This document shows, in pieces, positions 8,477 through 19,750 of a DNA stretch of 64,000 nucleotides. Source of the DNA: Siphonodentalium dalli (lineage: Eukaryota; Mollusca; Scaphopoda; Gadilida; Siphonodentaliidae); contig CP136066.1 in NCBI GenBank assembly GCA_032622095.1, forward strand, positions 197,958,816 through 198,022,815, given 5' to 3'. The notes below the pieces were generated by a model. That model did no database searches, was not told where the DNA came from, and worked only from the letters and a program-made list of their open reading frames with translations. Every line of letters starts with the position of its first letter. Positions within the stretch are counted from its first letter, which is position 1. A program made the position numbers and the translations under genes.

Positions 8477-10177
8477 ATGAAGCACCAGTGTTCAATTTGC
8501 TCTAGGGGGTATGTGCGGAACCATGATTTGATAAGACATGTACAATCTAAGCACACTGAGTTTGTTAACCGACACCCACAGCAGCAGCACCAAGCAACAG
8601 CAACAGACCGTAGCAGCAACAGGCAGCAGTATCATCAGCCACAACAACAGCCATTACAGCAACACCAGATACTACAACACCAGCAGGGGACACAGCAACA
8701 AAGCGACATAACATCCTGCTTTGATGATCCAATGGCCAATGTCCATGAAGATTTTATTTTCAAGCATCCATTCACGGCATGTGTAAGTGGACCGACATCT
8801 TGTGGTAAGACATACTTCGTGAAAACCTTACTACAAAAGTCTGCCTCAAAAATATCACCCGCACCTGACAGAATAATATGGTTTTATAAATATTGGCAGC
8901 CCCTATATGACGAATTAAAGTATACCGTCACCCCTCAGGTCAACTTTATACGAGGAATACCAGCAAACTTGGATTCGCTTATCAACCCCCGGTATAAAAA
9001 TGTAGTTATACTCGATGACTTGATGCAAACTTCATCAAAAGACCAGAGAGTTAATGATTTGCATTCCGAAGGAAGTCACCATTTGAACTTATCTTTGATA
9101 AGTTTGAACCAGAATTTCTACTACAACAAAGATCCAACGCAACGACGAAATTGTCAATATTTGGTATTGTTCAATAACCCAATCGACAAGGGATTAATTT
9201 CAACATTATCAAGACAGATGTATCCTGAATGTCCTCAGCGTATGGTTCGAGAGTTTTCGGAAGCGACGAGTGAACCGTACGGTTACCTACTGGTGGATTT
9301 AAAAGCCGCAACACCGGACACATTACGTCTGCGACAGAATGTACTAAAAGAGGACACGAACCAACATAGGGGTGAATGGAATGGCATGAAATATAATCTC
9401 CAAAAAGACAGAGAACACCCAGATGAACAGAATGGGATGATAAAACATACAAAAGACACTGAGACCCAGGGTCAACAGAATGCGATGAAATACGATGACA
9501 GAGAACTCCCCGGTCAACAGAAGGGCATAACATATAATTATATTGTGCCCCAGGGTCAACATAATGACTATACTAACGACATACGGCCACCTGGTGAGCT
9601 CGATGAAATTAATAAGAAGAACCATCAAAACAGAGACATTCAAGAAGACATGTCGTACCCTTGTAATGAATGCGGGCTTTTGTTCGCAGATCATTATGAT
9701 GTTCAGAGACACGTAAAAAACTGGTGTCAAGAAACTAAGTTAAAACGAAAATTAACTGAGGACCCGGATGATAGTCAGAATAAGGAAATTAAATTGAATG
9801 AAGATGAATACTTCAAAAGTTTGCGTGATGAAAGTAGAGATAAAACACGTGAGGAATGGAGTGATAAAGTGGACACGTATAAGGAAAATGGCTCGAAAGA
9901 CGCAGAAGCAAAAGAACAAGCTGACAAGGACCTTAAAAGTAAAGATATGATACACTTTATGACTGATTATGCTTGGACAATAGTATCGTATCTGCAGCTG
10001 CGCAATGGGACTCTGCACAACAGAGTCATGGATAAAGTCGACAAATATTTGAATAATGGTTATGGAGAACGTGATGCAGTGAAAATGTCAATATTAAAGT
10101 ACAAACCGATGCTAGAAAAATTCATGGACGTAACATATGACACTTCTGGCGAAAGTGATGACAATTCGGACGATTAA
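8477..10177 (+). CDS. C2H2 zinc finger plus A32-like packaging ATPase, right copy
   Basis: Mirror duplicate of the 5741-7441 gene, also 566 residues and intact. The start codon follows a TATAAAG box by about 40 bases with no earlier ATG in frame. The stop codon is followed within 10 bases by AATAAA. The two genes are transcribed away from the centre, so they are divergent and share the GC-rich core and direct repeats as upstream sequence. Fusion of C2H2 fingers to an A32-type ATPase could mean that the protein recognises its own element DNA. That is inference. Confidence 0.85.
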   Translation: MKHQCSICSRGYVRNHDLIRHVQSKHTEFVNRHPQQQHQATATDRSSNRQQYHQPQQQPLQQHQILQHQQGTQQQSDITSCFDDPMANVHEDFIFKHPFTACVSGPTSCGKTYFVKTLLQKSASKISPAPDRIIWFYKYWQPLYDELKYTVTPQVNFIRGIPANLDSLINPRYKNVVILDDLMQTSSKDQRVNDLHSEGSHHLNLSLISLNQNFYYNKDPTQRRNCQYLVLFNNPIDKGLISTLSRQMYPECPQRMVREFSEATSEPYGYLLVDLKAATPDTLRLRQNVLKEDTNQHRGEWNGMKYNLQKDREHPDEQNGMIKHTKDTETQGQQNAMKYDDRELPGQQKGITYNYIVPQGQHNDYTNDIRPPGELDEINKKNHQNRDIQEDMSYPCNECGLLFADHYDVQRHVKNWCQETKLKRKLTEDPDDSQNKEIKLNEDEYFKSLRDESRDKTREEWSDKVDTYKENGSKDAEAKEQADKDLKSKDMIHFMTDYAWTIVSYLQLRNGTLHNRVMDKVDKYLNNGYGERDAVKMSILKYKPMLEKFMDVTYDTSGESDDNSDD

Positions 10178-10182
10178 ATTTC

Positions 10183-10188
10183 AATAAA
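10183..10188 (+). terminator. Polyadenylation signal, right ATPase gene
   Basis: AATAAA about six bases beyond the stop codon. The 3' UTR would be very short, as is common in compact virus-like elements. Confidence 0.6.
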
Positions 10189-11074
10189 CTTCATCAACAT
10201 GATATTCTCGTTTTCGTTATATATCTATAAGCTGGGGGAGGGAGAGAGTGTGTGGATTATTGGGAATTGTAGAGTGAGAAACGATACGTAATGATAAAAG
10301 GTGCATTAAGTGCCCGAAAATTTGACCCTTAAATATTGATCTGTCATTTTAACTTTCAACCACTGCGCTTGTATTGTTAACATTCATTCATAATGAGTGT
10401 CCCTTTTGAGTGTCTTGTGTTCCTTTTAATATTCAAACACCAATATTGCATCACGTCCCTTGTTTCGTGTCACTTTAACTCCTTGAGTGTATTGCCCCTT
10501 CGAATGATGTCATAGCGTGTGTACATGTAAGATAGTATAACACTATGACTATGTCTGTATCTGTTGTTGGTAAGATGTGAAATATAAATTTCAGTTCATT
10601 CGTGTAGTAATTTCGTATATGTTCAACGCTCTTCATTCGTAAGAGTAATTACCAACTGGAAGTTGTACTATTTTTGATAAACATCGGATTTGCTCATCAG
10701 ACGATAAGCTGACAATATTTACGCATGGTCTAATTAGATTCATGCATAAATGTAAGGTAATTTTTGTTATGGTCAAGTTTTTTGTTAAGACCATGTTCTA
10801 ACATAGATCGATAAATAAGTTAAAGGTCATTATATTCCACAGTCAAATCTATTGGTGATCGAATTTGATAACTATTTTATTGGAACAACTAAGAGTATTA
10901 TTTACGTGAGATCAATGAGTCCAATTATTATAAATAATAAATTGCAGGCATCGGTGGATACCCGATTGCCACATTTAGTGATGACGTGATAAACTGATAA
11001 AATGTCCAAGTGACGTACTATAATGAGCAAAAAAAAATGAGTTGACCTTCGGCTTCGTCCCGATTGGGTACTGA

Positions 11075-11256
11075 GCTGACACCGGGGATAAATTGACCAA
11101 TGACTGCCCTTGTATCCTTTGACAGATATGCGTGCGCAGACTCGTTTGATGTTCGCTATCGCATTACTATGTTTTAATAGCCGAGCCTTCACTACTCGTC
11201 TGACTCTCTTACCGACAAGACCTGTCTACACAGTACTTCTCCGGCAGACTATTCAT
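11075..11256 (-). repeat. Direct repeat flanking the ATPase gene, right outer copy
   Basis: Mirror of 4662-4843. With 8180-8375 it brackets the right ATPase gene. Confidence 0.85.
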
Positions 11257-12057
11257 CCACTGGTAGGCCTACATACAGGTATGCCCTAAATAATGGACTG
11301 CTTAACCACAGCAGAATTATAGGTAACTTTTCTTTTCTAAACATGGAACATGTCTGAACCTATCATTGGTACAATAGCAGTGATATAATGTTACATCATC
11401 GGTGCTACCTGTAGTTTTCGGCATACAAAATGGTCGTAAGTGTGAATGGAGTGATAAGGGGTTATTACGTAATGTTGTGGGGAAATAATAGAATTCATTT
11501 GGTAAAGCAAAGGTGTGACACACGACATTGTTAACACCAATGTGGCGTGTGTGATTGCGTGTACATCGCTCATGTTCCATGTAAAAATGGCTGAGATTAA
11601 ATCATCATTCATTCAATATGACAGTTCATTCTGGAGGGTTCTAATTTCACATTACAATTTTCGACCGTTAGTCTCAATACTTCCAATAATTCACGATAAT
11701 ACACGCCTGTCATATGGGATAGAGAGAGTGTAAAGAATAAACGCTCTTTATTATTTATGTAAAAGTAATAGTGTCTATTTTCAGGTATGACAATTATATG
11801 AACTGCGTCCGTTAAACACTGGAATGTATGCATTCATACCGTTGGTCACAATGGCCAACATTACAGCGACTGTCCATACACATATAATTGGTATAAAGAT
11901 ATTTCTAAACATCGATTAATAAATACATTGAAACATTGGTTGAACAAAAAAATAACGAAAGATATTACGCGCAAATAATTTAACATTCGATATTTTTTAA
12001 TATCGAGATTATCAGAAACCGAAAAACTCGTTATAAATTTTTTATTTAAACTTTTTT

Positions 12058-12263
12058 TTAGAGAAATAATTTTGAGGGTTTTGAAATTTTTTCTTTTGAA
12101 ATTTTGGGGTTTTAAAATTTTTTGGAAGTTTTGAAATTTTTTGGAAAAAATAATTTTAGGGGTTTGAAATTTTTTGGAAAAAATAAATTTTGGAATTTTT
12201 GAATTTTTTTTTGGTTTTGATATTTTGGAAGTTTTGGGAATATTTTAGTACAAACAATTTTAG
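12058..12263. repeat. Subterminal GGTTTTGAAATTTT low-complexity tract, right
   Basis: Mirror copy of the tract at 3655-3860, G/T-rich on this strand. It differs from the left copy in a few homopolymer lengths. Confidence 0.75.
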
Positions 12264-12314
12264 ACCCAAAGATTCTATTTTTAGATGTGACTCTAACGAG
12301 GCATCTATTCTTCT

Positions 12315-12320
12315 GGTATA
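12315..12320. repeat. Target-site duplication, right copy (GGTATA)
   Basis: This is the direct repeat of 3598-3603. Beyond it the sequence no longer mirrors the left flank, so this is the outer edge of the element. Confidence 0.8.
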
Positions 12321-12954
12321 GTACCTGCAACAAGAAAGTCAAACTCACGGATTGACTCACTGCATTAAGTTTATCTATTCGTAGTCGTAAGTTTGGTGTA
12401 TGGCCAAACAATTCGTTTCGCAAAAATAAGATTATTGATCACGGCAATGGATATTATGTATGCATGGATAACCGTGCACAGTGAGCTTTTCGGTTTATAT
12501 TTATATACGATACGATACGATACGATTTTATTAGCTAAAGTTATCATGGATATTATGATGTTGAAGCTATATGATACAGAATATGGTAATACATAAAATA
12601 CGTGACGCATGCGCGAGTTGTGGGAGGGGTGGGAGTAGCTATGTACTTTCAGTGGGAATTGTTGCGTGGTGTTATGGTGGTTCTAATGAGGTTTCCTTTA
12701 GCAGAATTGGCGAAATCTAGAGTAAAGCCGCTATACCAGATACGATATACCAGATTTAGGTTACAGTGAAGTCATTATTTCCCATATGCCTCAGTGTTAA
12801 CATATAATGGCCTACAGCCCTGAGTATCCATGAATTGTGGTATATTATTGATTACATGATCACCAGGATTGGCATCTGCGCTAAGTTTCTGCATGAACAA
12901 ATAATATCGTCGGACATGGAATGTACCTTTAAATTTCGGATTTATTATCTTGAG

Positions 12955-13620
12955 TCAGAATTTCATAAAAAAAATATTGACATTTTTTACCTCACACAAA
13001 AAAAAATCCAACTCACGTGCTTGTTTGATTTTTCTATCCATCACGTGTCTGTATTTTAAACTGGCGTCTTTCAACATTGCCTTGTTATAATCAGATTTGT
13101 TCAAATCGTATTCATGCTTGATACCATTGAAGCAATTTCTTGTTTCTCGGCATTCATCATCGAACCAAGACTTGTTTTGGTGCACTTTTCCCCGCTTATT
13201 AGATTTCGGCCGATAGGTTCCCAGTGTGCGATTGGCCGCTGACTTTAATGAACATACTACATGTCCACAAAGTTCGTCGACATCTGACTGGGTGACATTG
13301 GCGTCCTCCCTTTCTAAAGTGTCGAACACATAAAGAATATCTTTAATCATATTGCGGTCAATATTGCTTGAGAAATATGTCCCCTTCTCTGGGTCCCACC
13401 GTTTTATTCTGGCATCATTGTATACCGATATGGGTATGTCATCAGCATCGCTCTCTCGAGACACCATTGGTGTCTTTAAATTCAAAACCAGATGTAGCGC
13501 ACCATGTATATCGGAGAATAAGGGACAGTGGTCATCGACTCGAAAATTTTCTACCATACTGAAGAGACGCTTTGTTCCCAACGCGTAGTCTATCACTGTG
13601 CGGTCTGAGGAAGTATTCTG
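12955..13620 (-). pseudogene. LINE ORF2 fragment: end of APE endonuclease and linker
   Basis: The minus-strand frame starts TVIDYALGTKRLFSMV and has CPLFSDIHGALHLVL, the last APE-endonuclease block (Ser-Asp-x-His region). A linker with RWDPEKG and NKSWFDDECRETRNCF follows. The same blocks occur in the larger LINE of this window (VDYMIASKDIL, PLFSDVHNPLHLV, RPWDERKG and NKQWFDEDCRNQQ), so the two belong to related families. The fragment begins abruptly beside the hairpin at 13627-13722 and stops near 12955 before any reverse transcriptase. It is a dead fragment. Confidence 0.85.
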
Positions 13621-13626
13621 TAAAGG

Positions 13627-13722
13627 ATAATGTTCGAAGCAGAGGGAATTCGGTAAAAGAATAGACGAGGGCTTGCCCGAGTCTATTATTTACCGAATTC
13701 CCGACGCTGAGAATATTATCTG
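13627..13722. repeat. Hairpin element next to LINE fragment
   Basis: Inner arms GGGAATTCGGTAAA...and TTTACCGAATTCCC (13644-13702) enclose AGAATAGACGAGGG and its partner around a short TTGCCC loop. Imperfect pairing extends outward to GATAATGTTC/GATAATATTC. It lies exactly where the LINE frame starts, so it probably inserted into or truncated it. Confidence 0.7.
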
Positions 13723-16264
13723 ACTTAAAACCCACTCATTGAATTGTCATTGGAGCCAACTATCCATTTTGTCTGACCCACATCTCTGCCTTGATTACCA
13801 GAGTACACGCATACAGTTCAGCACGGACAGTTTGTGATGTCCGTGTTGTCCACGCCGAAAAGCAACACATTTCAATTATTATTTAATTCGAATTAGGACT
13901 CGCCAGTTGAGGGTCGTTTCTTCCGAAGTTTGTCGTTGCGCCATGGATTCGGACACTGTATATGTGAGCAATATATTACTATCCAAATGTGTTTGTTTAT
14001 TTTTTTTCTTTCTTGATTTAAAGATGCCTCATCTAATTCGACATCAAATACGTTAACATTCCATAATAATTTATCAGGAAATAAAACATGAAAAATAATG
14101 GTAATGATGTAAAAACGCTCTTTATACAATGTGATTTTTCGAATATCCTGGCGCCAACAACACGATACCTGGTAAAACTGTCTCATTATTAATAAATCGA
14201 AAGCACACAAGAAGCTTGCATAAACGGGTTTACTGATTCTTTCTCATTGTTGTCTTGTGTAGAATATGCATGCATAGAAGTATTATAGTGTTCAATTGTA
14301 TGGGGTATTTTGAATTTCCAATTATTATCAGAAAGAAACCTACATGAAGTACTTGCTTGAATTTTAAGTATCATCCTGTGGTTTATACACATGGGCGTGG
14401 CTAGACGTGACTCAGAACAACATGACAATTTAATTTCGCACACCAACCCCCTTCATGATGTTTCAACCTGAAAAGTATCATAACATTTCCAGTTATTGGA
14501 CAATTCTTACACGACATGGGCCACCCCCGTTGTTAGCAATTTCCCAACGTGTGATTTCCAAATATTCACTCACCACGATGACCTTACATGTACCTTTAAG
14601 TATCACCCACAGAAGTTAACAAATGGTTAGTGCGCAAATGTATAGCATGTATTATCTTTTCTTCGAAACGGCATACAATCGCGTAAATAGTGATTATATA
14701 TCGTTCCAATATATAGTTGATTAGTCATCAGCGACGTGGCTAGAGGGCTCCTGTGATTTTTCGGCTGCATCCCGCCCCTTTTAACCAGACCGAGCTCGCA
14801 ATGTCGTGTAATTTCATTTGCTCCCACCCCGTGCATGGTTTGGAATTTATTAACTGTACCAATTGTGGGGAGGAATCATGAAACAATTTGAGACATGAGC
14901 CTGAAATCTGTCAAATCCTAGCATCTATAAAAAAAAGTCTAACTCCATGAAAACTCAGGCCTCGATTTGTTTTGTTTTGTTTTTAAATTCAGTTGATAAT
15001 GGAATGTTGTATGCCAGCATTAAACATGGGGTTTTCGCAGTGAGTAAATGTGCACACAATTATTTTTCAAACACCAAAACCTCGTTTTAACTGGATCGCT
15101 GATGTTCAACAACGACACTTTCCATGCATTTTGCATACTTATGTGAACAGTACTGTAACATTGCTAGTCATTTTATCGCCAAATATTGCTTAATCTCGGT
15201 TCTGTTGACCATTTACCAAATAGATTGTATCGATTGTAAAACGACTCGTGCTTCAAGAAAAGTAAAAAAAAACGCATGATCACTTTATCCATGTCTTATC
15301 GACAATCAACACAAGAATAAAACCAATCCATTGTTCAACATTTTCTCTTGGTGATAATGATTTTACAGACCAGTGCGAACGCCTTACGTATGTTCACCCT
15401 AAAATGTTCAAGTTCGGCCCACATGTTTGATCATACCATGAATCTTTACTCTGGCTATATACCCCTGTATATATCATTTTCCATATGTTCAACCCCTGTG
15501 AATCTTTTCTATTATCTTCTGACGGGGTTGAAGATTGAACAAACCACGCAGGGAATATATTTCTGTGTTAATACTGTTCCTTGAAAATAAATCCCCAGCT
15601 CGAGGTTGCAAGATTTGTGTAGCTTTGTGAGCCAACATCAATGAAATTCCAAGCGACGCATTATAGTACAATCGATTAATTCAAGTCCCCCAAACCATGC
15701 AAACTCGAGTTGGGACCTTTACCTGCTATAAAATACAATGTTATTACGGAACAGGTATATATAGTTAAAGTCTGTGTTAAACGGTTTTGTGTTTATTTGA
15801 CCGACTTAGGGACGTATTTAGATGTTATATATGTGTGTTTTAGCCTGCCTGTGGACTTTTCTAAATAGTAAGTCCAAATAGCTGTTGGTGTTTTTGTATC
15901 AAAGTTTGAAGAAATTTTATTTTATTTTTTGGCAATATAAAATCAAAATCGCTAAATATTTGTCAGTTTTAATTAGCTCAGACAAATTAGAGGTATTCAA
16001 TCCGATCAAGTAATCCGATCAAGTACTGGGCCAGAAACAATTGAAATAACAAAACTTCAAAAAACAATCTGATCACTATAATTATGAGCGTTGATAGGTA
16101 GGCTTACTCGTCTCGAATCAACCATTTTATCCCCGAAGCCAAAGAAATAGTAACTTATGAGGGCCCGATCGGATTAAGTACCTTTAAGCTTGCCGATAGG
16201 CTCTTGACTCAACATACATGATTGGGGGAGGAGCCACTCTATGACGTCCCTCAGTCGATTTAAT
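13723..16264. other. No gene recognised
   Basis: AT-rich intergenic or intronic sequence without a convincing reading frame, RNA gene or repeat. It contains one TATAAAGAGCGT word (14113-14123, minus strand), discussed under findings. Confidence 0.5.
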
Positions 16265-16279
16265 CCCTCGCGTATTCGT

Positions 16280-16335
16280 AAAAAATAATGCCCACGGGCA
16301 TTCTTAAAAAATAATGCCCACGGGCATTCTAAAAA
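16280..16335. repeat. Two-copy ~25-bp repeat AAAAAATAATGCCCACGGGC
   Basis: Two adjoining copies, each carrying the palindrome TGCCCACGGGCA, followed by a decayed third copy. No function is apparent. Confidence 0.7.
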
Positions 16336-16445
16336 AAGAATGACTGTTGGCGTTAAAATAATGCTCATGCGATCAAAACGCTTGAGCTTTCTGCCAGATA
16401 AGAGCCGTGTCAGGACAAAGGGATAACACGCCGGTGGGTTTTAAA

Positions 16446-17640
16446 AGCAGATAATATGCGGACAATGACACATATAAGCCAATCCACGACTTTTCAGGTG
16501 TACGCTCTTTTATATGTGTGGCCACGCACCATAAGACTAAATCACGGCTATGACTCCATTATTTGCTTATCTGAGAATCAAATAATCACAATATGTCCCT
16601 ATTTCACATTATAGGTCGATTATGTGCGTATTTGTAAGAGGTGTATGTTGGTTTTAAAAACCGTGTTTTAGGTCAATATAGAACTTATATATATATTAAA
16701 TTGCGATTAAATAAGCCAACATTAGCTTAGATGAACAAAATTAAATGCGTATTTTCAGGAAAATAGCCTGACATCTTCATGGTAAGTGTTGAGTTGTTTA
16801 ATTGTGTTGTTTCAGGCCTGTTCTTGTGAAAATAAGCACAATAGGGCTTATATCATATTGTTATATGCTTATTTCCACGAGAACTGGCTGACATCTGCAT
16901 AGTAATTATTGAGTTGGTTTATTTGCGTTGTTTTCCACACTGTTTTAAACAGCCAGTTCCCCTGAAAACCCGCACTTTATCTGCTTATAAAGAATTTATT
17001 TTAGGTAGATAATCTGCTTAGAATATCTCTTTTTGAGTTGATAATGTGCTGAAAATTAGAGCAATTTTGGCTCAATGTCGACGCCTGATGGGGCGATTCT
17101 AAGCAGATAATATGCGGACAATGACACATATAGGCCAATCACGACTTTTCAGGTGTACGCTCTTTAATATGTGTTTTCACTGTGGCCCACGCACCATAAG
17201 ACTTAATCACGGCTATGACTCCATTATTTGCTTATTTGAGAATCAAATAATCACAATATGTACCTATTTCACATTATATGTCGATTATGTGCGTATTTGT
17301 AAGAGGGTATGTTGGTTTTAAAAACCGTGTTTATATCAATCTAGAACTTATATATCTTAAATTGCGATTAAATAAGCCAACATTAGCTTATATGAACAAA
17401 ATTAAATGCGTATTTTTTGGAAAATAGCCTGACATCTTCATGGTATGTGTTGAGTTGTTTAATTGTGTTGTTTTCAAGCCCGTTCTTGTGAAAGTAAGCA
17501 CAATACGGGCTTATATCATATTGTTATATGCTTCTTTCCACGAGAACTGGCTGACATCTGCATAGTAAGTCTTGAGTTGGTTTATTTGTGTTGTTTTCTA
17601 CACTGTTTGGAACAGACACATTGTCCCCTACTTCTGCTGC
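16446..17640. repeat. Tandem duplication, period 656 bp
   Basis: Copy 1 (16446 to about 16955) and copy 2 (17102 to about 17615) both begin AGCAGATAATATGCGGACAA and share the same order of blocks at roughly 93-95% by eye. Each copy itself contains a diverged internal ~130-bp repeat around CTGACATCTTCATGG / CTGACATCTGCATAG. There is no coding potential. Confidence 0.85.
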
Positions 17641-19560
17641 CACAAGCTCGATGATACCTGGTAGTGGGAATATGTCTGCCAGTTGGAAAGCTACTTCGGC
17701 AGCTCTTTTAGAAATACATGTGGATGATCACAGTTCACAATTGTGATCACAAGATCAATAAGCAAAGTACTAGAGAATGTTTGCTTTAACATGGTCAGTT
17801 AACTGTGAAAGTTACTCAATCCATGGTCCCCATATCATCAGATTCCAACAACACCATTTAAAAAAAAATGCCGTTTCAGTTATCAGAATCGATTATTTGC
17901 CCAAAATTAATGCTAATCACAGTCAACCAGTCAACTGTAGTATGAAATTACACAAAACGCGTTATTTACCAACATATTATTCAACGAAATATATAGAGGA
18001 TATGATATTCGGCGAGAGAAAACTGAAAATTAGTGATGAGTTTCATAAATATCATATGACACCTATAAATTGATTATGATGTCCAAAACGCTCACAAATC
18101 ACTAAATAGCTATATGACATCGGCAGTAAAATGTTAATGTGACGTCACTTCATTGCACCGGAAGCCCAATTACACCTGGTGAACTAGCAGAACTAATATG
18201 CACGCGAAGATATAGTGCGCTATTCTGTTCTCAGTTTGTGACATTATATCGTATGTTTATTAGAAAAATACGAATTACATATTCTATTTATCGTATAACA
18301 ATGTCCAAAACTATATATTTCAAGATAATTGCGAGAATTTCGGCATCGTGTTGAGTGACGCGCACGAATTTGACCTGCAATTAGTTAGAGATGCGGCTCG
18401 GCCCCGGCTGCCATTCAGCCAATCAGAACACACTTTTTGTCAACAAACCAATCAAATTATCGGAAGGTGATATGAACTAGTAATTGAATGAAATTGATTT
18501 ATGACATACTTTCCATGCAACGTAAATCATGATTGAGTCATATGATAAATATATATATGTGTGCAAGGTCCTTCATCTGACCACTATGCCGGGGTCGTTC
18601 TATATGCCTTGCATATTATTGGGTAAATTGTTACCATGCGTTGAGTAAAAACATTGCCCAACATTGGTTCAAATTTACCCAACATTCGCGTGGTGCACGA
18701 ATTGTGTTGGGTAAAAGTTTACCCAACGCGATTTAGAGTGCATCGCGTAAGAACTGGGATGTTAAGGCTCTACATATAATGATATTGGAAGAGTTATTGT
18801 CGTTACCCCGAAAGAGTCTTATTTTTCTGGATTTATGCCTTTTCTGCATTATTTTTGCGTTGCAGTCACATCAAGACGACCAACCTACTATAATACATGG
18901 CCAGTCTTGTGGCGGGTGATCGCAAATGCACAACGGTTAATTTGTACTCATTCAGACAAAAGTTTTGAACTGTACTATGAAACGATCAAAGCTAATATTC
19001 TATTTTCGTTGTGGAAAAAAAAGGCAAACCATTAGTAGGACATCTATTGTTATTTAAAAAAAAAATTTCAATGCTTTTCAGTCGACATCAAAATTTGAAA
19101 CGACTATACCAATATTGTTATTGGGCGCGATGCGGGAAGAGATAGATCATCTTTTAAGTAAAAATAATTCACCTTGCATGAGTATTAAACTAACATTAAT
19201 TCGCCGCTGATGTACCATCCATCACCCGGCATACGTGTCCCAGAGCCGCTGGATACTTATAAAATACCCTATCTCAACACTAATCGTATGTATTTACTGA
19301 AATAAGTAAGGTTTGGGTCAGGACGTGACCTCTGGCATCACCGCTCTCCATCCGAAGTCAGAAATCGCAAACGTTGATGTTATTTAGTTGACACAATCAT
19401 GCATTTTAATCACTGCGTTACTATTTCAGTCATTATCAGTATCTTTTATCATAAAACAACCTAAGGTTTGCATAATTTTGCCTAATGTTTGAAGGTATCT
19501 CCGATCATTCCCCCTGGTTAATAGCGGCCGAATGACCCAGCGCGATCATCACACGATAAG
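17641..19560. other. No gene recognised
   Basis: No convincing frame or RNA. Imperfect inverted words TTGGGTAAA / TTTACCCAA occur at 18620-18725. This is probably intergenic sequence upstream of the peptide gene. Confidence 0.5.
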
Positions 19561-19565
19561 CCTCC

Positions 19566-19575
19566 TATATATATT
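19566..19575 (+). promoter_or_regulatory. Putative TATA box of the peptide gene
   Basis: TATATATATT about 80 bases before the signal-peptide ATG, with TCAGTT as a possible initiator around 19612. The spacing is longer than ideal, so the assignment is tentative. Confidence 0.35.
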
Positions 19576-19654
19576 CCGACGCGATCTCGCTGAATGATCG
19601 TTGGTCTCTACTCAGTTCTGTCACTTGTAAACCAGTGCTAACGAAGTTACGAAG

Positions 19655-19750
19655 ATGAAGAAGTTTTTAATTCTTGCTGTGGTCGCCATGATGATGGTAC
19701 AGCTCGTTTACTCGAATCGAATTTCAGGAAGCAGTGGAGACGATGTCGAG
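19655..19750 (+). CDS. Candidate secreted peptide precursor, exon 1 (signal peptide)
   Basis: ATG starts MKKFLILAVVAMMMVQLVYS, a textbook signal peptide (basic start, hydrophobic core, small residue at the cleavage side), then NRISGSSGDDVE. The exon ends GAG|GTTGGT, phase 0. A different donor four bases on (GTATGC) is possible and would change the frame. Together with exons at 23367-23396 and 26073 onward it gives a precursor of about 68 residues. The exons span more than 6 kb and are too short for simple frame scans. The protein resembles no family I can name. It could be a neuropeptide, peptide hormone or antimicrobial-peptide precursor. Confidence 0.55.

Larger units (their letters stand above)
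7960..12314. repeat. Right arm of the 8.7-kb palindrome (giant TIR)
   Basis: Mirror image of the left arm with the same order of parts read outward. Small differences show it is an independent sequence. Examples are the ATPase residues at 9730-9770 (Thr and Asp here, Asn and Asn in the left copy), a changed base near 9279 and homopolymer lengths in the outer A/T tract. Confidence 0.92.
3598..12320. mobile_element. Palindromic Polinton/Maverick-like element with 6-bp TSD
   Basis: The element proper (3604-12314) is a near-perfect palindrome. Any position x on the left matches 15918-x on the right. It starts AGAAGAATAG and ends CTATTCTTCT, and is flanked by GGTATA at 3598-3603 and 12315-12320. 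Polintons are known to make 6-bp target duplications through a retroviral-type integrase, to have AG...CT termini and to encode an A32-like packaging ATPase. All three are seen here. No protein-primed DNA polymerase, integrase, protease or capsid gene is visible, so the element cannot be autonomous. The arms differ at only a few sites: T/A near 5507, a G/C-type change near 5010, one near 6640, two amino acids, and homopolymer lengths. They are therefore young or kept alike by conversion. The outside flanks are not mirror images, which argues against a fold-back assembly error. Confidence 0.8.

Noticed and set aside
3604-12314. Palindrome as a fold-back assembly or sequencing artefact
   Set aside because: Left and right flanks are not mirror images, a 6-bp TSD encloses the palindrome, the arms differ at scattered sites and the centre is asymmetric. 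Long-read confirmation would still be useful.
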